Assembly: GCF_017676365.1 (NCBI RefSeq)
Contig: NZ_JADKMA010000060.1
Location: forward strand, 1 to 36,043
DNA length: 36,043 nucleotides
Direction: 5' to 3'
Origin: Streptomyces oryzae
GTDB lineage: Bacteria > Actinomycetota > Actinomycetes > Streptomycetales > Streptomycetaceae
The translations under genes and the position numbers were made by a program. Each line of letters opens with the position of its first letter. Within the stretch, counting starts at the first letter, position 1. Below, piece after piece: positions 7,784 to 15,469 of the stretch. A model generated the notes under the pieces. That model did not search any database. It was given only the letters and a program-made list of their open reading frames with translations, and was not told where the DNA came from.

Positions 7784-8770
7784 GTGACGCAGGCTCCAGA
7801 ACCACCATCCGCCGCCGGACCGCCGGAGGGCTCCGGGACGCCCCCGGAGGCTGCACAAGGCGCCGCAGGGGGCCCGTACGCCGCCCCGCGGCCGTACGCG
7901 GCCCTCGTCCTCGCGGGCGGCGGCGCGCGGCGGCTGGGCGGCGCCGACAAGCCCGCCGTCACGGTCGGCGGCAGAACGCTGCTCGACCGCGTCCTCGCGG
8001 CGTGCGCGGACGCGGCGGCCACGGTGGTGGTGGGCCCGCGGCACCCCACGTACCGCCCGGTGCTGTGGGCCCGCGAGGAGCCCCCCGGCGGCGGCCCGCT
8101 CGCCGCCCTCCAGGCGGGCCTGGACGCGCTGGAGCGCTCCGCACGGGACCGCCCCGCCGCACAAGAGGGCCCCGTGCTGACCGTCTCCGCCGACCTGCCC
8201 TTCCTCTCGGCGTCGGCAGTGCGCACGCTGGTGGCCGTACCCGGCGGATACGACGGTGCCATCGTGCACGACGGGCGTGACCAACCCCTGCTGGCCGCCT
8301 ACCGGGTGGAGCCGCTGCGCCGCGAACTCGCACTGCTGCGCACCGAATACGGCACTCTGTCCAGCCTGCCGTTGCGCATGGTGCTCCAAGGGCTGATGCT
8401 GCACCGGGTGACCGCGCCCTCCGTCACCGCCGCCGCACTGGACTGCGACACCTGGGACGACATCGCCACAGCGAGGGCCCGCATCAGGGAGCATGAAACC
8501 GTGCTGGATGAATGGATCTCCGCGGTCAAGGCCGAACTCGGCATCGAGCTCGACGTCGACACCTCCGCGCTGCTCGACCTCGCCCGCGACGCCGCGCACG
8601 GTGTCGCACGCCCCGCAGCGCCGCTCACCACCTTCCTGGTGGGCTACGCGGCCGCGCAGGCGGGCGGTTCGGCGCAGGACGTCGCGCGGGCGGCCCAGGC
8701 GGCGGCCCGCCTCGCCCGGCGCTGGGCCGAGGAGACCGACGAGAACACCGGAAGCGCCGACAACCGATGA
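7784..8770 (+). CDS. mobA: MobA-like molybdenum cofactor guanylyltransferase fused to DUF6457
   Basis: 328 aa, GTG start. After a Pro/Ala-rich N-terminal tail, a nucleotidyltransferase fold starts at residue 41 with LVLAGGGARRLGGADKPAV, the MobA signature; PPGGGPLAALQAG and VSADLPFL (metal-binding Asp) follow. MobA adds GMP to molybdopterin cofactor. From about residue 240 a second domain appears (VLDEWISAVKAELGIELDVD ... AAHGVARPAAPLTTFLVGYA), recognisable as DUF6457, which in other actinobacteria is found fused to MobA or as a separate protein. moeA overlaps its stop by 4 nt. A related NTP-transferase role, such as MocA, cannot be excluded. Confidence 0.86.
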   Translation: MTQAPEPPSAAGPPEGSGTPPEAAQGAAGGPYAAPRPYAALVLAGGGARRLGGADKPAVTVGGRTLLDRVLAACADAAATVVVGPRHPTYRPVLWAREEPPGGGPLAALQAGLDALERSARDRPAAQEGPVLTVSADLPFLSASAVRTLVAVPGGYDGAIVHDGRDQPLLAAYRVEPLRRELALLRTEYGTLSSLPLRMVLQGLMLHRVTAPSVTAAALDCDTWDDIATARARIREHETVLDEWISAVKAELGIELDVDTSALLDLARDAAHGVARPAAPLTTFLVGYAAAQAGGSAQDVARAAQAAARLARRWAEETDENTGSADNR

Positions 8771-10350
8771 GCGGCGCCGACGAACTCGACGAGGCCATCG
8801 CCCTGGCCAACAGCGGCCGGGCCCGCCCGGAGCCGCCACCCGCCCCGCGGCTGAAGCGCATCCGGCATATCCAGTGGAGCGAGAATTCCGGGCGCCCCGA
8901 GAATCACCCAGACACAGGTCCGGACACAGGGAATGCCGTGAACTCCGCAGCAGGGCCCCCCGGCGGCCGCCCCTCCGAGCAAGCCGCGGGACACCCGGGC
9001 CACGGGGAAGGCGGGAGCAGCAACGGAACCGGCAACTCCGGTCCTGCCTCGGAGGGCCGAACTCCGCAGCGTGGCCCGCAACAGGGACCGCAGAACCAGC
9101 CCGGCCCCAGCACGCACAAGCCCGCGCCCAGTTGGCCCGAGGCCGTTGCCCTGGCGTCCTCCGCGGCCAGCGCGCTCCCCGCGGAGACCGTGCCCCTCCC
9201 GCACGCGCTGGGGCGCACTCTGGCGGCGCCGTTGCGCGCCCTCACCGATCTGCCGCCGTTCGACACGTCCGCCATGGACGGCTGGGCGGTGTCGGGCCCC
9301 GGCCCCTGGGAGCCGGCGCGGGCCGCGGACGGCACCGAGCGCCCCGGCATCCTGGCGGGCGACCGTTCCGAGCCGCCGCAACTGGCCGACGGGGCGGCGG
9401 TCCGCATCGCGACCGGCGCCCGCATCCCGCCCGGCACCAGCGCCGTGCTGCGCTCCGAGGCAGCCCGGCTGACCGGCGCGCGGCTGCGCACCGGCACGCC
9501 CCCGCAGCCCGGCACCGACATCCGCCCGCGCGGCCAGGAGTGCCGCAAAGGCGATGAACTGCTGCAATCCGGCCTCGCCATCACCCCGGCCGTACTCGGC
9601 CTGGCGGCCGCGGCGGGCTACGACGAACTGCCCGCGGTGCCGCGCCCGCGCGCCGAAGTGCTCGTACTGGGCGACGAACTGCTGCACCGCGGCCTGCCGC
9701 GCGACGGCCGGATCAGGGACGCCCTCGGGCCGATGGTCGAGCCGTGGCTGACGGCTCTGGGCGCCGAGGTGACCGTCACCAGGCTGCTGGGGGACGACGC
9801 GGAGGCGCTGCACGAGGCGGTCGCCGGCACGACGGCCGACGTCGTCGTCACCACAGGCGGCACGGCAGCAGGACCCGTCGACCACCTCCAGGGGACGCTG
9901 CGCCGCCTGAACGCCCAACTGCTGGTGCACGGCGTACGCGTCCGCCCAGGGCACCCGATGCTGCTGGCCGCACTGGGGCCCGCCACGGCGCAGCAGAGCG
10001 CGGGAAAGCAGCCGCGCAGCAGGTTCCTCGTGGGTCTGCCCGGCAATCCGCTGGCGGCACTCTCCGGGCTCGTCACGCTGGCCGCGCCACTGCTGCACGC
10101 CCTGGCCGGGCGCACCCGGCCGGAGCCCCGGGAGGCCACACTGGGCGCCGAGGTGTCCGGCCACCCGCGCGACACCCGGCTGGTGCCCGTACGGTACGAG
10201 GGCTCCGGCCTCCGGGCGCGTATCCAGCCGCTGCGGTACTCGGGCCCGGCCATGCTGCGCGGGGTGGCCTCCTGCGACGCGCTTGCCGTCGTACCGCCCG
10301 GCGGCGGTGCGCCCGGCACGGATGTGCCCGTACTGGAGCTGCCGTGGTGA
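8767..10350 (+). CDS. moeA: Molybdopterin molybdenumtransferase MoeA
   Basis: 527 aa, ATG overlapping the previous stop (ATGA). MoeA inserts molybdate into adenylylated molybdopterin. The core begins around residue 118 (WPEAVALASSAASALP); LPPFDTSAMDGWAV (162-175) is the MoeA signature, DGAAVRIATGARIPPGTSAV follows, and the MoaB/MogA-like domain has TTGGTAAGPVDHL and LVGLPGNPLAALSG. A Pro/Gly/Asn-rich N-terminal stretch of about 110 residues (HPDTGPDTGNAVNS, GEGGSSNGTGNSG) precedes the fold and is not part of typical MoeA of about 400-420 aa. The GTG of the channel gene lies in its stop codon, so three genes are coupled. Confidence 0.92.
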   Translation: MSGADELDEAIALANSGRARPEPPPAPRLKRIRHIQWSENSGRPENHPDTGPDTGNAVNSAAGPPGGRPSEQAAGHPGHGEGGSSNGTGNSGPASEGRTPQRGPQQGPQNQPGPSTHKPAPSWPEAVALASSAASALPAETVPLPHALGRTLAAPLRALTDLPPFDTSAMDGWAVSGPGPWEPARAADGTERPGILAGDRSEPPQLADGAAVRIATGARIPPGTSAVLRSEAARLTGARLRTGTPPQPGTDIRPRGQECRKGDELLQSGLAITPAVLGLAAAAGYDELPAVPRPRAEVLVLGDELLHRGLPRDGRIRDALGPMVEPWLTALGAEVTVTRLLGDDAEALHEAVAGTTADVVVTTGGTAAGPVDHLQGTLRRLNAQLLVHGVRVRPGHPMLLAALGPATAQQSAGKQPRSRFLVGLPGNPLAALSGLVTLAAPLLHALAGRTRPEPREATLGAEVSGHPRDTRLVPVRYEGSGLRARIQPLRYSGPAMLRGVASCDALAVVPPGGGAPGTDVPVLELPW

Positions 10351-11429
10351 TACGGCCAGAGGGCCGCCGGGCCCGTGGCACGGGGGAGCAGCAGGGTTCG
10401 GTCCTGCTGCCGCGCCCCGGCGTCAGTCCGCAGCGGCAGGTCGCACGGCGGCTGCTGGCCGCGCTCGTCGTCCTGTGGGTGACCGTGCTGCTGGTCTATC
10501 TGGACCGGGACGGCTATGTGGACAACGCCGACGACGACGTGACGTTCCTGGACTGCCTCTACTACACGACCGTCACGCTCTCCACGACCGGCTACGGCGA
10601 CATCACCCCGGCGTCCGACAGTGCGCGGCTCGTCAACACTCTCGTCATCACGCCGCTGCGCGTGCTGTTCCTGATCATCCTCATCGGCACCACACTTGAG
10701 GCGCTGACGGACCGCACCCGGCAGCAGTGGCGCCTGAACCGCTGGAGGGCCGCGTTGCGCGACCACACTGTCGTCGTCGGGTTCGGCACCAAGGGCCGCT
10801 CGGCCGTCCAGACCCTGCTGTCGACCGGGCAGGGCCGCGACCGGATCGTCGTCGTCGATCCGCACCCGCAGGCCGTGAGGACCGCCACAGCGGAAGGGTT
10901 CGCCGGTGTCGAGGGCGACGCCACCCGCAGTGAGGTGCTGACCAGGGCCGAGGTGCAGCGGGCCCAGCAGATAGTGATCGCGGCGCAGCGGGACGACACC
11001 GCGGTACTGGTGACGCTGACGGCGCGGCAGCTCAACCCGCGCATCAACATCGTCGCCGCGGTGCGGGAGGAGGAAAACGCACCACTGCTGCGGCAGTCGG
11101 GCGCGGACCAGGTCATCACCAGCGCCAGTGCGGCGGGCCGGCTGCTCGGCCTGGCGATGCTCAGCCCGAACGCCAGCTCGGTGATAGAGGACCTCATCCA
11201 GCAGGGCACCGGTCTCGACCTCAAGGAACGGCCCGTCACCAAGGCCGAGGCGGGCCGCTCCCCGCGCGACTGCCCCGACCTCGTCGTCTCCGTGGTCCGC
11301 GGCCACCGCATACTCGCCTTCGACGACCCGGAGGCCGCCACCCTGGAGCTGACCGACCGGCTGGTGGTCATCCACCGCGCCTCCCGCACACGTCCCGAAC
11401 CGGACGACCGGCGGGGCGAGTTGCGGTAG
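10347..11429 (+). CDS. Two-TM potassium channel with cytoplasmic RCK (TrkA-N) domain
   Basis: 360 aa, GTG start at 10347 sharing bases with the moeA TGA. The first TM helix (LLAALVVLWVTVLLVYL) is followed by a pore helix and the selectivity filter TTGYGD (residues 80-85), then a second TM (ITPLRVLFLIILIGTTLEAL). The RCK domain starts at HTVVVGFGTKGRSAV, a Rossmann fold with GxGxxG-like turn and acidic VVDPHPQAV, followed by FAGVEGDATRSEVL and further beta strands to the C-terminus. Such channels are gated by nucleotide or calcium binding to an octameric RCK ring. Coupling to moco genes is a physical observation; a functional link is not evident. Confidence 0.9.
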   Translation: MIRPEGRRARGTGEQQGSVLLPRPGVSPQRQVARRLLAALVVLWVTVLLVYLDRDGYVDNADDDVTFLDCLYYTTVTLSTTGYGDITPASDSARLVNTLVITPLRVLFLIILIGTTLEALTDRTRQQWRLNRWRAALRDHTVVVGFGTKGRSAVQTLLSTGQGRDRIVVVDPHPQAVRTATAEGFAGVEGDATRSEVLTRAEVQRAQQIVIAAQRDDTAVLVTLTARQLNPRINIVAAVREEENAPLLRQSGADQVITSASAAGRLLGLAMLSPNASSVIEDLIQQGTGLDLKERPVTKAEAGRSPRDCPDLVVSVVRGHRILAFDDPEAATLELTDRLVVIHRASRTRPEPDDRRGELR

Positions 11430-11539
11430 CCGGTGGCCGGGCCGGTGCGGAGCGGCTTCCGTTCTCGCCTGGTTCTGGTCCCGTCGTCACCCCTTCAGGT
11501 GACTCTGGTGCGCCTGGCGGGCCGTCGCGGGAAGCGCGC

Positions 11540-11722
11540 GTGACGATTGACGCGATGGACCCGCCGCCCACCTGCCCCAACTGCCCTGACCGTCTCCTGT
11601 GGAAGGACACCCGCGAGACCGGGCCGGGCAAGGAGGACTCCTGGTTCTGGTTCTGCACCGGCTGCCACCAGGCGTACGTCCCGACCCCGGACCAGAAGCT
11701 CCGCTTCACCTACGCGGCTTGA
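11540..11722 (+). CDS. Small zinc-ribbon-like protein of unknown function
   Basis: 60 aa, GTG at 11540 with a GGGAAG ribosome site 6 nt upstream; ATG 11555 is an alternative. Two CxxC knuckles, CPNC (C12, C15) and CTGC (C39, C42), 23 residues apart, form a probable zinc ribbon; the aromatic run WFWFC precedes the second knuckle. The family is common in actinobacteria but I know no function for it. It stands alone between the channel gene and the quinone oxidoreductase, which has its own promoter. Coding is supported by the paired knuckles and the Streptomyces-like codon bias. Confidence 0.72.
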   Translation: MTIDAMDPPPTCPNCPDRLLWKDTRETGPGKEDSWFWFCTGCHQAYVPTPDQKLRFTYAA

Positions 11723-11769
11723 CGCCCCCGCAGGCACGGGAGGGCCGCAGGAGCGCAAGAGGGTGCGGG

Positions 11770-11782
11770 TAGCGTCGGCCGT
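11770..11782 (+). promoter_or_regulatory. -10 box of a leaderless promoter for the quinone oxidoreductase
   Basis: TAGCGT at 11770-11775 is followed after exactly 7 nt by ATG 11783, the same geometry as in front of the TetR gene (TAGCAT, 7 nt, ATG). The segments around the two are strikingly alike (TAGC-T-CGGCCG-ATG). Confidence 0.6.
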
Positions 11783-12766
11783 ATGCATGCGATCACGATT
11801 CCCGAACCCGGCGGTCCCGAGGCGCTGGTCTGGGCGGAGGTCCCGGACCCCGAGCCCGGGGAGGGCGAGGTCCTCGTCGATGTCGTGGCGAGCGCCGTCA
11901 ACCGCGCGGACGTGCTGCAACGCCAGGGCTTCTACGACCCGCCGCCGGGTGCGAGCCCGTACCCCGGTCTGGAGTGCGCGGGCCGGATCTCGGCCGTCGG
12001 CCCGGGGGTGTCCGGCTGGGCGGTCGGCGACCAGGTGTGCGCGCTGCTCGGCGGCGGAGGCTACGCCGAGAAGGTCGCGGTGCCCGCCGGCCAGCTGCTG
12101 CCCGTACCGGACGGTGTGGACGTCGCGACAGCGGCCGGACTGCCGGAGGTCACCTGCACGGTCTGGTCGAACGTCTTCATGGTGGCGCACCTGCGCCCCG
12201 GGGAGACGCTGCTGGTGCACGGCGGCTCCAGCGGCATCGGCACCATGGCCGTCCAGCTCGCCAAGTCGGTGGGCGCCCGGGTCGCGGTGACGGCGGGCAC
12301 GGCCGAGAAGCTGCAGCGGTGCGCCGAACTGGGCGCCGAGATCCTGATCAACTACCGGGAGCAGGACTTCGTCCAGGAGCTGCGCTCGGCAACCGACGGC
12401 GCGGGCGCCGACGTGATCCTCGACAACATGGGCGCCAAGTACCTGGAGCGGAACGTCAAGGCGCTCGCGGTGAACGGCCGGCTGGCCGTCATCGGTATGC
12501 AGGGCGGCACCAAGGGCGAGCTCAACCTGGGCGCGCTGCTGGCCAAGCGCGGCGCGGTGACGGCCACCTCGCTGCGGGCGCGGCCCCCGGCCGAGAAGGC
12601 GGCGATCGTGGCGGCCGTACGCGAGCACGTGTGGCCGCTGCTCTCGGACGGGCGGGTGCGCCCGGTGATCGACAGTACGGTACCGATGCGGGAGGCGCAC
12701 CGCGCGCACCGCACGCTGGACGAGAGCACCCATATCGGCAAGATCCTGCTCACCACGGGAGGCTGA
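11783..12766 (+). CDS. NAD(P)H:quinone oxidoreductase, PIG3/MDR family
   Basis: 327 aa. Zinc-independent medium-chain dehydrogenase/reductase: N-terminal GroES-like domain (MHAITIPEPGGPEALVWAEV, AVNRADVLQRQGFYDPPPGA typical of the PIG3 group), cofactor-binding domain with LVHGGSSGIGTMAVQLAKS (the AxxGxxG-type turn, about 148-166), and the C-terminal block KILLTTGG. Reduces quinones with NADPH; the physiological substrate is unknown. It appears to be a single-gene transcript, with a leaderless start and a terminator hairpin downstream at 12833-12872. Confidence 0.92.
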   Translation: MHAITIPEPGGPEALVWAEVPDPEPGEGEVLVDVVASAVNRADVLQRQGFYDPPPGASPYPGLECAGRISAVGPGVSGWAVGDQVCALLGGGGYAEKVAVPAGQLLPVPDGVDVATAAGLPEVTCTVWSNVFMVAHLRPGETLLVHGGSSGIGTMAVQLAKSVGARVAVTAGTAEKLQRCAELGAEILINYREQDFVQELRSATDGAGADVILDNMGAKYLERNVKALAVNGRLAVIGMQGGTKGELNLGALLAKRGAVTATSLRARPPAEKAAIVAAVREHVWPLLSDGRVRPVIDSTVPMREAHRAHRTLDESTHIGKILLTTGG

Positions 12767-12832
12767 CGGCCGCCCGCCCCTTTCCCAGTGCCCCGTCTCG
12801 GCCCGCCGTGTCCCGTCGCGGCTCGCCGTTGC

Positions 12833-12872
12833 CCCCGCTCCGGCCGCCCTCCCATGGCGGCCGGGAGCGGGG
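12833..12872. terminator. Long hairpin terminator after the quinone oxidoreductase
   Basis: CCCCGCTCC-GGCCGCC (12833-12848) pairs with GGCGGCC-GGGAGCGGGG (12856-12872) with one bulged G, around a 7-nt loop. This fills most of the 201-bp gap to the next gene, so the downstream gene very likely has its own promoter. Confidence 0.72.
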
Positions 12873-12967
12873 CCGTCACCCGTTCTTCCTGCCCGAAATG
12901 CCGACTTTGTCGCTTCGTGTGACGCTGGTCGGGTCTGCGGACCAACCAGCTCGGAAGGGTCACGGTC

Positions 12968-13975
12968 GTGCGGCACACCCAGCGACGGAGCACCGCTGTC
13001 ACCCTGGTGACCTGCGCTCTCCTTGCCCTTCCCGCGCCTGTCGCCGGTGCGGAGGACCCTCATGGGCGGGAGATGCGCCAAGCGGTGCCCGGAGCCACCA
13101 CGGCGCCCGGCACGAGCCCTGGCACCCGCACCTGGGCACCCCTCCCGGAGCCGCCCGACCTCCCGGCACCCGACTTTCCCCAGCCGCCTGAAACGGTCCG
13201 CGCACCCGAGCTGCCCTCGCCGCCCCGGCTGCCCGACGTCCCCGATGTTCCGGACATCCCGGATGTCCCCGACGTCCCGGAGCCCCCTGCGCTTCCCGCG
13301 CCCCCTGAGCCCGGCTTCCGCCCCCTGCGGCCCGGCGGCCTGGACACCCAGGCACCCGACGACGGCAAATGGCGCGAGAAACGAGCCGACCAGGAGGAGG
13401 AGAGGAAGCAGCAGCGCGAGCGGCAAGAAGCCCGACAGCGCCGCGAAAAGCGACAAGAGGCACGCCGGGAGCGCGAGGAGCGGGAAGCACGGGAAGAGCA
13501 GGAAGCAAGAGAAGAGCGGAAAGCCCGCGAAGCCCGCCGGCAGGAGCAGCAACGGCGCGAGCAGCACCGGCGCGAACAGCAGGAAGCCGAACGCCGAGCA
13601 GACGAGCAGCGCAGAGGCGAGCAGCAGCAGCGGCGACGGCAGAACGAGGAACAGCAGCACCAGGACGAGCAGCAGCGGCGGCAGCAGGACGAGCGACAGC
13701 GGCCCGAGAACGGCCGCCATCCGGACCACCGGTCCGCCCTGCGGCCCCCCTCATCCTTCGGGAACCCCACCGCACCGCCCCGGCCCGGCCAGTCCATCGG
13801 CAAGCACGACCTGTACGCGTCCGACGGTGCGGACCCCGAGGACGACGAGGCGCAGGACGACCGCGTCGCCGCCCAGCCGTCCGGACAGGTGCTGCCCGTA
13901 CTGCCGCTCGGCACGGGGATGACGCTGATGGGGCTCGGTCTCGCCTTCCTCGCCCTGCGGCTGCGCCGCGGGTGA
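12968..13975 (+). CDS. Secreted, membrane-anchored Pro-rich / charged-helix protein
   Basis: 335 aa, GTG start with GGAAGGG 8 nt upstream. A signal peptide (RRSTAVTLVTCALLALPAPVAGAED, cleavage near residue 28) is followed by a Pro-rich stretch with a PDVPDVPDIPDVPDVP repeat (about 89-104), then roughly 120 residues (135-255) made almost only of Glu, Arg, Gln, Lys and Ala, predicted to be one long helix or coiled coil. The end is LPLGTGMTLMGLGLAFLALR plus LRRG, i.e. a TM segment with a basic tail. LPLGTG only resembles a sortase signal. Function unknown; the layout suggests a wall-spanning or spacer protein. The composition-biased DNA makes homology searching unreliable. Confidence 0.82.
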   Translation: MRHTQRRSTAVTLVTCALLALPAPVAGAEDPHGREMRQAVPGATTAPGTSPGTRTWAPLPEPPDLPAPDFPQPPETVRAPELPSPPRLPDVPDVPDIPDVPDVPEPPALPAPPEPGFRPLRPGGLDTQAPDDGKWREKRADQEEERKQQRERQEARQRREKRQEARREREEREAREEQEAREERKAREARRQEQQRREQHRREQQEAERRADEQRRGEQQQRRRQNEEQQHQDEQQRRQQDERQRPENGRHPDHRSALRPPSSFGNPTAPPRPGQSIGKHDLYASDGADPEDDEAQDDRVAAQPSGQVLPVLPLGTGMTLMGLGLAFLALRLRRG

Positions 13976-14013
13976 CGTTGCGCCCTCACTCGGCGCCCGT
14001 CACCCGGCGGATG

Positions 14014-14026
14014 CAGAATGGGGTGC
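14014..14026 (+). promoter_or_regulatory. -10 box of a leaderless promoter for bpa
   Basis: CAGAAT at 14014-14019 is followed after exactly 7 nt by ATG 14027, matching the other leaderless candidates in the window. Confidence 0.5.
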
Positions 14027-14590
14027 ATGACACAGCCGCACAACGAGAAGTCGCAGGAGAGCCCGCAGGTCCTGGTCGTAGGGCCGGACGGGATGGCTCT
14101 CGGGGGTACCGGCGCCAAGGGCAACGGCGATGGCGAGAGCGATGAGCAGGCTGAGGTCCCTGTGACGGAGATGGTGGAACAGCCCGCGAAAGTCATGCGG
14201 ATCGGCAGCATGATCAAGCAGCTGCTCGAGGAAGTGAAGGCGGCACCGCTGGACGAGGCCAGCAGGGCGCGCCTGAAGGAGATCCACACCAGCTCGATCA
14301 AGGAGCTGGAGGACGGGCTAGCACCCGAGCTGATCGAGGAGCTGGAGCGGCTGTCCCTCCCCTTCACGGAGGAGTCCACCCCCACCGACGCCGAGCTGCG
14401 CATTGCGCAGGCCCAGTTGGTCGGCTGGCTGGAGGGGCTCTTCCACGGCATCCAGACGGCGCTGTTCGCGCAGCAGATGGCGGCTCGGGCGCAGCTGGAA
14501 CAGATGCGCAGGGCGCTGCCGCCGGGCGTCATGCCGGACGAGGGCCAGGCCAACGAGGCACACCACCGCACGGGCGGCCCGTACCTGTAG
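14027..14590 (+). CDS. bpa: Bacterial proteasome activator Bpa (PafE family)
   Basis: 187 aa from ATG 14027; an in-frame start at 14018 would add only MGC. Helical core: VMRIGSMIKQLLEEVKAAPL, RLKEIHTSSIKELEDGL, PELIEELERLSLPF and AQLVGWLEGLFHGIQTALFA, matching the Rv3780 (Bpa/PafE) family. Bpa forms a dodecameric ring that opens the 20S proteasome without ATP, docking by its C-terminus. Mycobacterial Bpa ends in GQYL; this protein ends in GPYL, keeping the essential penultimate Tyr and the Leu. The N-terminal 45 residues are acidic and disordered. Proteasome genes are not in the window. It converges on the methyltransferase gene. Confidence 0.93.
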   Translation: MTQPHNEKSQESPQVLVVGPDGMALGGTGAKGNGDGESDEQAEVPVTEMVEQPAKVMRIGSMIKQLLEEVKAAPLDEASRARLKEIHTSSIKELEDGLAPELIEELERLSLPFTEESTPTDAELRIAQAQLVGWLEGLFHGIQTALFAQQMAARAQLEQMRRALPPGVMPDEGQANEAHHRTGGPYL

Positions 14591-14611
14591 GCCGTCCCCT
14601 GAGCGCGCGGA

Positions 14612-15358
14612 TCAGCCGAAACGCGCCATCCAGTGGTACAGCGCCATCGCCACGCTGGTGGCGAGGTTGTAGCTGGAGACCTGGGGGCGCATGGGGAGGG
14701 CGACCAGCCGGTCGGCGCGGGACCGCATCTCGCTCGAGAGGCCGTGCCGCTCGGAGCCGAAGGCCAGCATCGCCCCGGGCGGCAGAGTGACCGTGCGCAG
14801 ATCGGCGCCCCCCGGGTCGAAGGCGAGCAGCGGGCCGTCCGGCAGCTCGGCCACCGTGCGCCGCTCGACCGGGGTGGCGAAGTGCAGCCCGGCGCCCGCC
14901 CGCACCGCCGCCGGGTGCCAGGGATCGACGTCGCCTGTGGTGAGCACCCCGCCCGCACCGGCGCCGGCCGCCAGCCGTACGACGGCTCCTACGTTGCCGA
15001 GGTTGCGCGGGTTGTCCAGTACGACCAGGGGCGCTTCCCTCTCGGGTGCTGCCGGGAGCGCAGGAGCGTCCCGTAGTGCGACGGCCGCCACGCCAGTGGG
15101 GTGCGGGCGGGGCACCAGTGTGCGCAGTGTCGTGCCGGGGACCTCGCGCAGCAGTGCGTCGAGAGGGCCGGTCAGATCGGGCGCGAGCTCCTCGGCGAGC
15201 GTGAGCGCGGCGCGCCGGTCGGTGGTGAGCGCGACCGGGACCCGGGCACCGAACCGCAGCGCGTGCTTCAGTGCGTGGAAACCGTCCAGCAGCACGCCCT
15301 CAGGCGCGTATCGCGCCCACTGGCTCTCAGCCGTCTCACCAGCCGTCTCACCTGTCAC
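14612..15358 (-). CDS. SpoU/TrmH-family RNA 2'-O-methyltransferase
   Basis: 248 aa from GTG 15358, chosen because a TAGGGT -10 box sits exactly 7 nt upstream. The SPOUT fold motifs are clear: motif 1 LDNPRNLGNVGAVVRLAAGA (Asn/Arg catalytic region), motif 2 MLAFGSERHGLS, and motif 3 LPMRPQVSSYNLATSVAMAL, which together form the trefoil-knot SAM site. It uses SAM to methylate a ribose 2'-OH in rRNA or tRNA. There is no L30e-like N-terminal domain of full length, so the target cannot be named. The tandem GTGAGACGGCT-like duplication at its very start (encoding TGETAGETAE) is a minor local repeat. Confidence 0.9.
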   Translation of the reverse strand: MTGETAGETAESQWARYAPEGVLLDGFHALKHALRFGARVPVALTTDRRAALTLAEELAPDLTGPLDALLREVPGTTLRTLVPRPHPTGVAAVALRDAPALPAAPEREAPLVVLDNPRNLGNVGAVVRLAAGAGAGGVLTTGDVDPWHPAAVRAGAGLHFATPVERRTVAELPDGPLLAFDPGGADLRTVTLPPGAMLAFGSERHGLSSEMRSRADRLVALPMRPQVSSYNLATSVAMALYHWMARFG

Positions 15359-15371
15359 CCGGCCAACCCTA
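15359..15371 (-). promoter_or_regulatory. -10 box of a leaderless promoter for the SpoU methyltransferase
   Basis: On the minus strand TAGGGT (complement of 15366-15371) is followed after exactly 7 nt by GTG (15358). Confidence 0.6.
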
Positions 15372-15469
15372 CGGCTCGCCCCAGGCCCCCAGCAGGCCTG
15401 AGCAGGCCCCCGCAGACGCTCACGGCAGGCCCTTGCAGCAGACCCTTGGCAGCCCCTCAGCACTCCCGG

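Noticed and set aside
13888..13975. LPLGTG as a sortase anchoring signal
   Set aside because: The order of residues does not match LPXTG or LAXTG, and the motif is immediately followed by the TM helix in a pattern common to simply membrane-anchored actinobacterial proteins.
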